From: Excoecaria cochinchinensis
Taxonomy: Eukaryota > Streptophyta > Magnoliopsida > Malpighiales > Euphorbiaceae
DNA: 64,000 nucleotides
Direction of reading: 5' to 3'
NCBI GenBank assembly: GCA_947683425.1
Contig: CANTUQ010000051.1
Span: forward strand, 558,001 to 622,000
Shown piece by piece: positions 1-10,169 of the stretch. A program made the translations under genes and the position numbers. Within the stretch, counting starts at the first letter, position 1. The number at the start of each line of letters is the position of its first letter. Below the pieces are notes generated by a model. It had not been told where the DNA came from, ran no database searches, and saw only the letters and a program-made list of their open reading frames with translations.

Positions 1-1991
1 ATTCTTGGGTTTTCTGGTTTAGAAGCGCCTACTTGAGATCCCAAGGGGAAAGAGAAGGCGAGTGGGAACGGAGCTTGCCATTAGGAGCATAGGAATTTCA
101 GGTTTGGCAATTTATTTCATTTTGTGCATTTTGTGATTTGGTGTGTTGAATGCTAATTCTGGAAATTTGAGGTTTGATGAGGCTTATGTTGGTGCTATCG
201 TTATGGGTTTTGGTTTGATTTAAGTTATAATGCATGAATGATGAATTATTGGGCAAATTTCCTAGTATGATGAACTTTGCTGAAATTTTTGGGTTTGTTG
301 TTATTGAGGAGTTTGATTCTGTTAATGCATGATTTTGATCGTGTTAATTGTTGTAAAATATGTGTTATATGTTATTTCTAAGGTTAAAAAGGTTGATTTG
401 AGGTAAGTTGAAGTTTGGGCTAAATTGTGTTTGAGATTGGAGGTTTGGGTGTTTTGGAAGTGAGAAATTCTACAGAAAATCACGTAAGAGCTAGAAATCA
501 TGACTCTGTTGTGAGTGCAACACTATCGCGACGTTGCGATAGAGCTCGGTGAACTCAGCCCTTGCGTAAGGCTGAGCGAATTTGTGAGGCCAATGGGATT
601 TGCATGGCCGAGCGGATTGGGTTGTCGAGTGGTCGCAGCGAGAGCTCTCTGTCGCAAGTGCGATAGAGTGCTTGGCTGCCGAGTAGAATGGGCACCCCCT
701 ATCCTGAGCGCCCGCCTTCGCGAGAGTGCGACAGCCTTTATTGGCCTCTCACGGTCGCGAGCGTGATGACCATCAAGAGCGTGATAGTGAGATGTGTTTC
801 TATCTCTGTGCGAGCACAAAGACCTCCGCGATCGTAATAGGGGGCAAGTTATACCTCTATCGCGACCACGACAGATGCCGCGAGCGCAACCCCCCTGGCT
901 TTAATTTAAGGTTTCTTTTTTGTGATTCAGATGTTTAATTTCCGAACTTGTGATGCCTTTATGTTTATACTTTGACTATATTATGAAGTATATGAATATT
1001 ATTGGAGGTATTAGGCATGGATAATTTTATGAATTACATAAATGTGATTTGATGGATTATGCATGACCTACTAGAGTCAATTAAGTGGATAGTTAGGCAT
1101 GCCTAATAGAGTTCAGTAGCTGCAGCCGTCAGTTCTGTTCTGGACTGATCAGGTCCCTATTTAGTTCCTCATAAACTTCAATGTGTATGGATCTTGTTTA
1201 AGATTCCCTCTGTAAAATGTTTTGAAAAAAGAAAGGAAATGCGATATTGCTTTTCAATTATTACCCATAAGGTATCGCCATGTGTTCACTCGTTATCCAC
1301 TACTGTGAGTCAGCAGGTGTTATTGTGTTGGGATTTGTTCTGTTATGCCTATAAGCATGTGAATCTAAATGATTAAGTTTACAAGTATGTGAATCTGAAT
1401 GACTCTATTTATGAATCAGTTAGCATATGAATGTGATTATGAGCCTTTGAATGCTTATAAATGTGATTCGATTATGATTATCAGCATATGGCTATATGTA
1501 TGTGAATTGCCTTGATGACCATTGTTAATGGTCATCCATACTATTATTGTTTGTTTCCCCACTAAGTGTTATCACTTAGCACGGGTGTTTCATCTGTGCA
1601 GGTGCGAAAGTTGTATAGCTTTTTGGAGAGTCGCCGCCAGTCAAGCCAGCATAGTGGGATTGATACTATGACGTAGTTTCATTTTGTATTATGATTCTTT
1701 TTGTAATAGTGATCTCTCATTGTATTTAGTCTTTTGTTCAGCATCCGCATTGTAACTCTGAAAGATATAATTATTTTGGTTATTGGAATAGTTGTATTGA
1801 ATATTATTATTATTCTATCTATGAGTATATGATTAGTTTGGCTTAAAGTTTTAATTTTCACTGTATATGTGTATATTGTTATTATGTGAATGAATGTTAT
1901 TGTACCATTTTGCTTTGTGGCACCCCTGCTCATACGAGTTCTCACTCCATAGCGGATGGATTCTCCTACATATGGGAAGGGGGGTGTTACA
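1..1991 (+). repeat. Element A 5' LTR (left end outside the window)
   Basis: The sequence aligns along its length with the 3' LTR at 6651-7399 plus 24986-26785. Base 1 corresponds to about 7219, LTR position 569. The LTR ends in TGTTACA at 1985-1991, just before the primer site. It carries a palindromic GC-rich array (about 510-890), the 14-bp palindrome TTAGGCATGCCTAA (1093-1106) and a tandem hairpin (1562-1599). All three recur at the same LTR offsets in elements D, E and I. Open frames inside it have no recognisable product. Confidence 0.9.
1562..1599 (+). other. Conserved tandem hairpin in the chromovirus U5 region
   Basis: Stem-loop 1 is CTAAGTG-TTAT-CACTTAG (1562-1579). It is followed at once by a second hairpin with arms GCACGG and TGTGC/CCGTGC (1579-1599). 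The same pair occurs in D (36073-36111), E (56509-56547) and, inverted, in I (62978-63016), about 440 bp upstream of the primer site. Stem 1 of A differs from the others by a paired C-to-T and G-to-A change that keeps the pairing. Confidence 0.6.
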
Positions 1992-1996
1992 GTTTT

Positions 1997-2008
1997 TGGT
2001 ATCAGAGC
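1997..2008 (+). other. Primer binding site, element A
   Basis: TGGTATCAGAGC lies 6 bp after the LTR end and matches the complement of the plant initiator tRNA-Met 3' end, the usual minus-strand primer of Tekay/Del chromoviruses. Confidence 0.9.
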
Positions 2009-2097
2009 CTGGTTTAGGCATTTTTTTGGTGTTGTTGTGCATAGATATATGTCTAGGACAGTGTTGGCTGATGCAGTTGTCTTTGTGTTTGTTTTAG

Positions 2098-3090
2098 ATG
2101 GATTCTGATTCGGTGCGTGGGTCTCTTGAGGGGTCCGCTGAGAGTGTGAATCCGAAAGTAGTAGATCCTTTAGTGTCTGTTTTAGCTCAAACACCTAGGG
2201 TTCAGCCTGAGGCCGCAGCCATGCCCTTTGAGGCAATATTGAAGATTTCCCAGGATATGTCTCGTGTCTTAGAGAGAGTGACAGCTTCGAGAGCCCCTTT
2301 AGAGGGCATGAGGAAAGCTGGTGCAGAGGACTTTTATGGGACCAGTTTGGATGAGTCAGAGTATGTGGAGAAGTGGATAGAGAAAGTGGAGCGTGTTTTG
2401 GATGAGATTCGGTGCCCTTCGGATAGGGAAGTGGAATGTGTGGTGGATTGCTTCAGGGATCTGCCTACGATTGGTGGAAGTTAGCCCGTAAGCATCCCCA
2501 GTTGCTTGACCCAGTCACTTCGGAGTTTTTCGAGCAAGAGTTTACCAATAAGTATGTGATTAGGGAGTATAAGGATGCTAAGTGGGCATAGTTCTTGAGT
2601 TTGAAGTAGAGGGCTATGCCTTTTTCGGAGTTTGAGAAAGAGTTCAACCTTCTTTCTAAGTATGTTCCAGAAGGTGTTCTGACAGAGGAGTTCAGATGTA
2701 GGCACTTTGAGCCTGGTTTGAATGAGTCATTGTGGGCTATGATTATTTCTTTGATGAGTACTCCGGGTATTGGGTACTACCAGATAGTGCAAGTAGCAGC
2801 GCGGGCTGAAAGATCTGAGTCAATTCTGAGGGAGAGAGCTCAGAGATGAAATTCACAAGATGAGTCTTCCTCAGGTCCTGCTTTGAGAGGCCGGAGGCAA
2901 GGTTCTGCCATGGGTTCTAGTGCGGGCAGAGGTGGTTCCGGTAATAGGACTGATGCATTGCCTAAGTGTTCTCACTGCAGTAGGCACCATCGGGGTGAGT
3001 GTAGGTGGCTCACGGGTGGTTGTTTTCGATGTGGGAGCACTGACCACTATTTGGCTAACTGTCCGAAGTTGAGTGAGGCTTCTGGTGATT
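2098..3090 (+). pseudogene. gag: gag of element A, frameshifted
   Basis: This is the degraded structural (capsid/nucleocapsid) gene of the chromovirus. The start at 2098 opens a 128-codon frame matching the Gag N-terminus of elements D and E (shared motifs such as ESAESVNP and DFYGT). The frame is lost near 2450, where E continues into a capsid segment. The rest is recognisable in another frame, with stops near 2590, 2607 and 2848. A nucleocapsid remnant at about 2960-3070 holds a canonical CX2CX4HX4C knuckle (CFRCGSTDHYLANC), preceded by a less regular Cys/His cluster (CSHCSRHHRGEC). A stop follows at 3091. No functional Gag can come from this copy. Confidence 0.85.
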
Positions 3091-3092
3091 AG

Positions 3093-3691
3093 CGAGAGGC
3101 TAGCAAAGTGGGTTCAAATGCCTTGCAAGCCAGTCGTGGTAGAGGCCGAGGTAGAGGTCGAGGTGGTCGGCCTAGAGAGGGAGCTCCATCAGAGTCTATT
3201 GATCATCCTTTGAAAATTCCTATTAAAGCAAATGCCATGAGAGCTCGGAATGAGCAGGATGCCCCTGATGTGATTGCTGGTAGGTTCCTACTCTTTGACC
3301 CTGAATTATATGCTCTAATTAACCCTGGTTCCACACACACTTACATTTGTGCACAAGTAAGTTATTTGATAAGTTGCATGATGTTGATCAGATAGATTAT
3401 GAGGTTTGTGTGACCAGTCCTTTAGGGCATAGTGTCAATGTGAGTAAAGTGTATGGGAATCGTCCTCTTTTGGTTTAGGGTGTTGAGTTTTCTGTGGATT
3501 TGATTGAGTTGCCATTTTGGGTGTTTGATCTGATCTTGGGTATGGATTGGCTTAGTAAGCATTGGGCAGTGGTTGATTGTCATAGGAAAGTGGTAGTGTT
3601 GTGTAGTAGAGATCAGTCTTCTGTTGTGGTTAAAGGTTTGGGTTCGAGTTCCTTGAGTAATGTGATTTCTGCTATGTAAGCTAAGAGGTTC
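3093..3691 (+). pseudogene. Protease region of element A, broken
   Basis: This is a retropepsin-type aspartic protease remnant between gag and RT. An arginine/glycine-rich stretch (about 3130-3180) leads into the active-site region near 3310-3350. The motif there is NPGSTHTY; E has DPGSTHSY, so the catalytic Asp codon is Asn here. The frame breaks near 3355 and a stop occurs at 3476-3478. The C-terminal part resumes at 3494, with the LGMDWL motif typical of chromovirus proteases. Inactive on two counts: active-site substitution and frame breaks. Confidence 0.8.
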
Positions 3692-5094
3692 ATGATGAAA
3701 GGATGTCAGGCATTTTTAGAAATGGTGTTGGATTCTAAGCATGATCAGGTTGATATTGAGGATATTCCAGTTGTTAGAGAGTTTAGTGATGTGTTTCCAA
3801 GTGAGTTGCCTAAGTTACCTCCCGAGAGAGAAGTGGAGTTGTCCATAGAGATAATGCCGGGTACTTTGCCCATTTCGAAAGCACCTTATCGGATGGATCC
3901 TGTAGAGTTGAGGGAACTCAAGACTCAACTACAAGAGTTATTGGATAAGGGGTTTATTAGACCTAGCATATCTCCATGGGGAGCTCCGGTGTTGTTTGTT
4001 AAGAAGAAGGATGGTTCTTTGAGGATGTGCATTGACTATATGCAAATTAATAAGGTGACAGTGAAGAAAAAGTATCCTTTGCCTAGAATCGAGGATTTGT
4101 TTGATCAGCTCAGAGGTGCCGGTGTTTTCTCTAAGATTGATCTTCGGTCGGGTTATTATCAGCTTTGAGTTCAGGATGCGAATGTGGTTAAGATTGCATT
4201 TCAGACGCGGTATGGCCATTATGAGTTCCTTGTGATGCCATTTGGTTTGAACAATGCATCTGCGGCTTTCATGGAATTGATGAACCTAGTATTTAGGCCA
4301 TATCTCGACCGATTTGTAGTAGTGTTTATAGATGATATTTTGGTCTACTCTAAGGATGAGAGTGAGCATGAAGAGTATCTTCAGTTAGTGTTGCAAATTT
4401 TAAGGGAGCACCGTTTGTTTGCGAAGCTCAGTAAGTGTGACTTCTGGCTTTGAGAGGTGTCTTTCTTGGGTCACATTGTGTCAGCTAAAGGTATTCAAGT
4501 TGATCCGGCTAAGGTTGAGGCAATTGTGGATTGGAAAACGCCTAGGAACGTTTCGGAAGTGAGGAGTTTTCTCGGTTTGGTAGGATATGTGAAGGGTTTT
4601 TCAGTCATTGCTACTCCTATGACCAGATTGTTGAGGAAAGGAGTCAGATTTGAGTGGTTGGATAAGTCCCAAGCATGCTTTGAGAGGTTGAAGAGTTTAT
4701 TAGTTGAAGGTCCTGTACTGACTCAACTCATCACGGGTAAAGAGTTTATAATGTACAGTGATGCTTCAGGCGTCAGGGTCGGATGTGTGTTAATGCAAGA
4801 GGATAAAGTTTTGGCTTATGCGTCTTGTCAGTTGAAACCTCGTGAGAAGAACTATCCGACGCACGATTTAGAATTGGCGGCTGTGATCTTTGCTTTGAAG
4901 ATTTGACGACATTATCTGTATGGGGAGAAGTGTAGGATTTTCCCAGATCATAAGAGTTTGAAGTATCTCCTCATGCAGAAGGAGTTGAATATGAGACAGC
5001 GCCAATGGTTGGAGTTGTTTAAGGACTACGATTGCATTATAGATTATCATCCGGGCAAAGCCAATGTGGTTGCGGATGCTTTGAGTAGGAAATC
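3692..5094 (+). pseudogene. Reverse transcriptase and RNase H of element A, broken
   Basis: Reverse transcriptase fingers and palm span about 3692-4450, with the motifs KKKDGSLRMCIDY and FIDDILVYS (polymerase Asp-Asp pair at about 4330). RNase H spans 4457-5094, with MYSDAS, THDLELAAV and DHKSLKYLL followed by NVVADALSR, the usual end of the chromovirus RNase H domain. In-frame TGA stops occur at about 4166, 4451 and 4903, and the junctions between open segments show the copy is dead. Part of the connection domain around 4590 (the YYRRF region seen in E) is deleted. Confidence 0.88.
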
Positions 5095-6571
5095 GGTTTC
5101 GGCTTTATTCTTGAGGTGGTTCAGATGGAGATTTGATTCAGATGGCGCTTTGGTTGTCCAATTGAGAGTGAAGCTGACTTTGAGACAGTCGATTGTGGAT
5201 GCGCAAAAGGATGATGTTAGATTGCAGCGAAATTTGCAAGAGGTCCGATCGGGTAAGCATTCTGATTTTTCAGTTTTCTATGTTGTGCTTATGTATAGGA
5301 ATCATTTTTTTGTGCACGAGAGTGATGAGTTAAGGAAAAAGCTTTTGAGTGAGGCACATATTACGGTCTTTACTATGCATCCTGGTAGTGAGAAGATGTA
5401 TCGGGATATGAAGCAATTCTACTGGTGGTCTGGGATGAAGAGAGATATTGTGGAATTATAGGCAAAGTGTCTGACTTGTCAACAGGTAAAGGCTGAGCAT
5501 CAAGTCCCTTCGGGATTGCTCACTCCTTTATCCGTTCTTATGTGGAAATGGGATGACATTGCCATGGATTTTTTGTCGGGTTTGCCAGTGACTCAGAGGA
5601 AGCATGATTCTATTTGGGTTATTGTGGATCGACTTACCAAGTTAGCTCATTTTCTGCCGGTTAGAGTGGATTATTCGATGGATAAGTTGGCCAGTGTTTA
5701 TGTGCATGAAGTGGTAGGACTGCATGGTGTTCCATTGTTGATAGTGTCAGATCGGGATCCAAGGTTCACATCTAAGTTTTGGAAAGAGTTACAGTGAGCC
5801 TTGGGTACTAAGTTGAATTTCAGCATAACGTTTCATCCTTAGATAGATGGTCAGTCCAAGCGGGTTATCAAGATTTTAGAGGATATTCTTCGGGCTTGTG
5901 CTTTGGATTTCTAAAGTAGTTGGGACAGGTATGTACAACTTATGGAGTTTGCCAACAATAATAGTTTTCAGTCGAGTATTAGAATGTTATCGTTTGAGGC
6001 TTCATATGGTCTACCGTGTAGGATTACGATTTGTTGGATAGAGTTAACCGAGTGGTCTTTTATTGCGCCAGAAATGATTAGAGATACAGAGGAGAAGATC
6101 AGAGTTGTGCAGCAAAATCTAAAAGTGGCTAAGGATAGACAGAGATCCTACGCCAATTTGAAGAGAAAGGATATTCGGTTCGAGGTCGGGGACAAAGTTT
6201 TCCTTAAGGTTTCACCTTGGAAGAAAGTTTTGCGGTTTGGCAAGAAAGGTAAACTTAGTCCTCGATTTATTGGGCCTTTCGAGATTTTTGAGAAGGTTGG
6301 TCCGGTAGCCTATAGATTGGGTTTATCGATGGAGTTGGCTAAGATGCATGACGTCTTCCATGTCTCCATGCTTCGTCGGTATAGATCGGATCCGTCGCAT
6401 TTGTTATCAGTTCAAGATGTTCGGATCCAACAGGATTATTCATATGATGAGGAGCCAAAAGACATTATATCTCGGAGAACGAGACAGTTGAGAAGCAAGC
6501 AAGTTCTCTGGTCAAGATTCTTTGGCAGCATCATGGAGTCGAGGAAGCAACTTGGGAACCGGAGGGGGCAA
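5095..6571 (+). pseudogene. Integrase and chromodomain tail of element A, broken
   Basis: Integrase joins element cDNA to the host genome. The zinc-binding HHCC region is visible (H at about 5357 and 5378; CLTC at about 5470), as are the core motifs MDFLSGLP and SDRDPRF. At the third catalytic position, where E has QSERV, this copy reads QSKRV (about 5855): Glu has become Lys. Stops occur at about 5459, 5795, 5840 and 5911. The C-terminal part (5942-6571) has the FHVSMLRRY motif and a weak chromodomain segment. Such chromodomains steer insertion toward heterochromatin in this lineage (family knowledge). Confidence 0.85.
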
Positions 6572-6630
6572 TGAGGATTCAGTATCCACATTATTCAGTT
6601 CAGGTGAGAATTTCAAGGACGAAATTCTTG

Positions 6631-6650
6631 TTAGTAGGGGAGGGGAGAGT
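6631..6650 (+). other. Polypurine tract of element A
   Basis: TTAGTAGGGGAGGGGAGAGT lies just before the 3' LTR start (TATCACACC; TG has mutated to TA). The same tract precedes the LTR of E at 54451-54466. It primes plus-strand DNA synthesis. Confidence 0.85.
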
Positions 6651-7399
6651 TATCACACCTTGATTTCCCCAAGTAGTTTGAGCCATTATAGCCATGTGTA
6701 TGTGTGCATGTGTGAGTGTTTTGGCACGTGTTAAGGGTATTTTCAGTAATATGCATGTTTTATGGGCTTTGTTAGAGTGTGGGTGCATATATGATACTAG
6801 GATGTGTGTGTATGGGTTTTGGTAGTGTGTGCATGCTCATAGGGGAGTAGGGTGTGCATTAGTGTGGGTTGGTCTTGTGTGTGGTGTATTGCATATGTGT
6901 AGGGTGTGAGTGATCAAGATCCACCAATCCTAGGGTGACTTGTGGCTAGGGCTTTAAGGAGTTGGTATAAATAGAAGGAGAGAGAAAAAAGGGGACAGCC
7001 ATTTTTGTTACCTTTCCCATTTTCTTCCCCTTCCCTTTATTTCTTCTTCCTCTCTTCCTCCTCAAGTGTGCCCTAAGCTTGGATCTAAGTTGTTTTGGTG
7101 GAATTGATCATCTCCTAAGCTTTATTGGTAAGTCTTTAGTGGGTTTTCTTCTTCTTCATCATCTTCTTCTCTTGATTTGGTTAGATGTGTTTTTAATTTA
7201 GGATTTTGTGTTTGTTTGATTCTTGGGTTTTTGGGCTTAGAAGCACCTACTCGAGATCCCAAGGGGAAAGAGAAGGCGAGTGGGAGTAGAGCTTGCCATT
7301 AGGAGCATAGGAATTTCAGGTTTGGGAATTTATTTGATTTTGTACATTTTGTAATTTGGTGTGTTGAATGCTATTTCTGGAAATTTGAGGTTTGATGAG
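6651..7399 (+). repeat. Element A 3' LTR, left part
   Basis: This is the first 749 bp of the 3' LTR. A TATA-like box (GGTATAAATAGAAGG, about 6964-6978) marks the likely U3/R promoter and is followed by a pyrimidine-rich leader. The sequence from 7219 on matches the window start (5' LTR). It is cut at 7399 by element B. The last five bases (ATGAG, 7395-7399) are repeated at 24981-24985. Confidence 0.92.
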
Positions 7400-9448
7400 C
7401 GTAAGCACCGTGTCCCGGAGCGGTCCGGATCAGAGGTTACCCTATGATGAAATCAATGTCTGAGCCTGTTCGAGAGGCTGAATTTGGAGGTTTCAGTCCC
7501 GCGTCCATGAGAAATGAGGTTTTTCTACTATTCCTGGGCAGAGGGGGAGAAAACGGAAGTTTTCCAAGTCAAAAAGGCTTTTTTGTCCTCCACAGACGGC
7601 CAGCCCGTCTGTGGAGGCAGCCCGTCGCTTCGAGTCACCGACGGCTTGTGGTATTTTTCGACGCCCGTCGGAAAATCACCGCCCCTGTCAGGAGCCGCCT
7701 GGTTTCACGGAGCACACAACCGTTCCGACGCCCGTCGGTGGATGTGGCAGGGCCGTCGGAAGTGTCCTTGTGTCAGTAGGATTCTTCCGACGCCCGCCCC
7801 CTTACACCGACGCCCGTCGGTCGTGTCTGGCTATATAAGGTCCGGATTTTCATTTGAAAAGGGTTGGAAAAATTTTCAGAAGAGGAAACTCTGCCAAAAT
7901 TCGAGCACGTTTTCTCTCTCTTCCAAAAACACTTTTTTCTAAAGAACTTTATTGAATCAAGGATCAAATCAATCAAAGGAACTAAAAGCTAATTAGTTTT
8001 CTTTAGATTTTGACTCCAAAATCGATTTTCTGAAGGATTGGAGGTGAAATATCTCATTTTCTCTCTCTAATCTTTCATCTCTGTTTCTCGTGGAACGCGC
8101 GGGGATCTAACCGACACCAGAATCTCACCTGAAGTGATTATCTGAGGGTAAATATTCTGGATTCTCTCTCCATTTTCATCTCATATTTAATTTTTTATTT
8201 ATTTATTTATTCATTCTGTGAAATTTTTGAATACCTGTCATTACTTTCCTTCATTTTGACTCCCTCATCTCCTTCTTGAATAAAACTTGCTTTTTGACCT
8301 CGAAAGCTTCCTTTATTCCTTTCTGTTTTCCGGAGACAGAGGTGACCGACGGGTCATCTTCATGACCGACGCCCGTCGGTCACCCACCTACAGACGCCCT
8401 TTTTGAGTGACAAACGGGTATATCGAATAACCAAACCGACGCCCGTTGGTCAACCAGGAAAGGCCTGTCGGTGGGTTCTGTCTCCATTTTTTAATCATTT
8501 TTCATCTCTATCCAGTCTCTTTGATTTCTTGTGTGTTAATTTTATGTATATTAACATCCCTTAACTTTTTGTGAGTGTATATTGGTCCTCCTGGATTATC
8601 CCAAGCTTGAGCGGCTATCTACCATATTTGGAGGATCTCGTCCGGTTTAGTTTCCTAATCCTCTTGTTTCATTTCTTTTATTGATTATCTTATGTACATG
8701 GATGCACTCCTTTTATACCCCGTTGATGTATAAAAATGACTCAATGGTTTTATATTTAATAAAATGAAGGTTTACACAAAACTGGACCAATGTCCTATTT
8801 CATCCAAAAACCATCACAATGAAAATATTCAATTTTAATAACGACGCATGTGAGGACCAAAGTCCTCAGAATAAGCAAATGCCCCGATTTATGCATGTAT
8901 TGCACTCTTTATAAAAGGGAGTTGTATTCCACTCCTTGTATTATTGTAATTTATTGCCTTCACCATTTATTTGATCATTTATGGCTTTCCGAATATGAAT
9001 GAATGCGTCTTCGATTAATTGCATTGTGTGGAGAGAGAGCGAATCAATGATAATTAAAATTTTATCATAACATAATTGAGGTAGAAATAGATGAGAAATT
9101 CCGGACCCAGCTCTGGTCTTTGGGCTTGAGAGGTTAGAGGTTATCCTCCAATATACTTCTTGGGTCACGAGACTTTGGCGCTAACCCTAGGCTCCTTAGG
9201 GTGAGAGGTTCACCTTCTATGACCCCTCTGGCTGGCCCAAAATGGGTACCAAGCGCAGTCTTAGGCTCTCCGAGGCGAGAGAAACTTTCCCAATGTTCTA
9301 TTGGGTGGCGACTCTATGAAACCTCCGTGTTGCTCAACATAGACGCACTTGCGATTTATCGTAAGCTGTCAACGGACCCGCAAATGCCCCGATCGCCCAC
9401 GTGCGGGCGGTCCGAAAGGGCGGCGCTCGGGATCCGGCGCGCGTCACA
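7400..9448 (+). repeat. Element B 5' LTR (2,049 bp)
   Basis: It begins CGTAAGCACCG (the 3' copy has TGTAAGCACCG, so the terminal T has mutated) and ends GCGTCACA. U3 carries several GACGCCCGTC-type palindromes and a TATA box (CTATATAAGG, 7831-7840). A likely polyadenylation signal AATAAA lies near 8757. Two short hairpins follow: GGAC-CAAT-GTCC (8784-8795) and GAGGAC-CAAA-GTCCTC (8852-8867). Near the end is a primer-site look-alike (9306-9320). Open frames within the LTR have no recognisable product. Confidence 0.95.
7593..7840 (+). promoter_or_regulatory. LTR U3 promoter of element B
   Basis: This is an array of palindromic GC motifs (CCGACGCCCGTCGG and variants at about 7660, 7720 and 7805) ending in CTATATAAGG at 7831-7840. 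The 17-mer CAGACGGCCAGCCCGTC (7593-7609) recurs in the element's internal promoter at 18667-18683. It probably drives the genomic RNA. Confidence 0.7.
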
Positions 9449-9449
9449 G

Positions 9450-9467
9450 TGGCGACTCCACTGGGGA
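9450..9467 (+). other. Primer binding site, element B
   Basis: TGGCGACTCCACTGGGGA lies one base after the LTR. It begins with TGG, as expected for pairing with a tRNA CCA end. tRNA-Arg has been reported as the primer for Ogre/Tat elements; I have not checked this sequence against a tRNA set. Element C has the same site inverted at 47753-47770. Confidence 0.8.
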
Positions 9468-10169
9468 CGTTTATGGTTTGAGATTTCGATTTGAAAATAC
9501 CTCTTTTAACATTTATGATTAAAATTTAATTCATAAATTCGCTTTCTCTCAAATTTGCATTTACATATCATTAGAGCCTTAGAATACGCTAGTTTGGTCC
9601 CTCTTCTAGCCCCGGTGCGTTCCTGAAGCACCTCCTCATTTTCACTCAATTTGGGGAAGTGTTAAGGACAATCACCAGCCCAAGCCACGTACCTCAATGG
9701 TATATCAAAATGGTGACCCGATCGGTCGTTACGCTCGTGATGAGCTAGACCCGTCGGCAGGGATCATGCTTGGGTAGCCTCAAAGAAACATCTCCCTTGT
9801 CCAAAGCTCATATAATGGCTGTAGTCACTTTCCACAGGTGAAATGAACCGTAATCTCATGCTTGCAGTATGGATCCTCACGTATTGGATGAGTCCAAATA
9901 TCTCGCTTGGTAACCTAGCCAAAGGCTATCATGCCCCGGTAGGGCCATGTCGAAATTTATGGAGCGTCCGAATACATGACGATCACTATCCATCCGCTTG
10001 TACATTAGCATAGGAGTGTTATGCTGCCGGTTTTTCGCCGCGCACCATACGCGTCCATTGGGTCCCTCGTTGACCCTTGGGCTAATCCCACCTAGGAAAG
10101 AGACTGCACGACCACGTGTGTGGGAGAAATAAGGGTGGAAGGACCTACTTGCTTGCTTGTGCTCTGTAA
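9468..10169 (+). other. Untranslated leader of element B
   Basis: About 700 bp between primer site and gag with no coding signal. It is well conserved in element C (47001-47752, inverted). A pyrimidine-rich stretch ending TTTTGTCCCTGCAG (about 10223-10236) looks like a splice acceptor just ahead of the first Gag-like codons. No matching donor was identified. Confidence 0.5.

Noticed and set aside
1679..2194. 171-codon minus-strand frame at the end of LTR A
   Set aside because: It overlaps the LTR end, primer site and gag start on the other strand. It has low-complexity composition and no counterpart in D or E.
7444..7942. Overlapping open frames in the B LTR (and copies at 22976-23508)
   Set aside because: They lie across the U3 promoter and the palindromic GC array, overlap each other in several frames and match no family I know. 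The open frames follow from GC-rich repeats.
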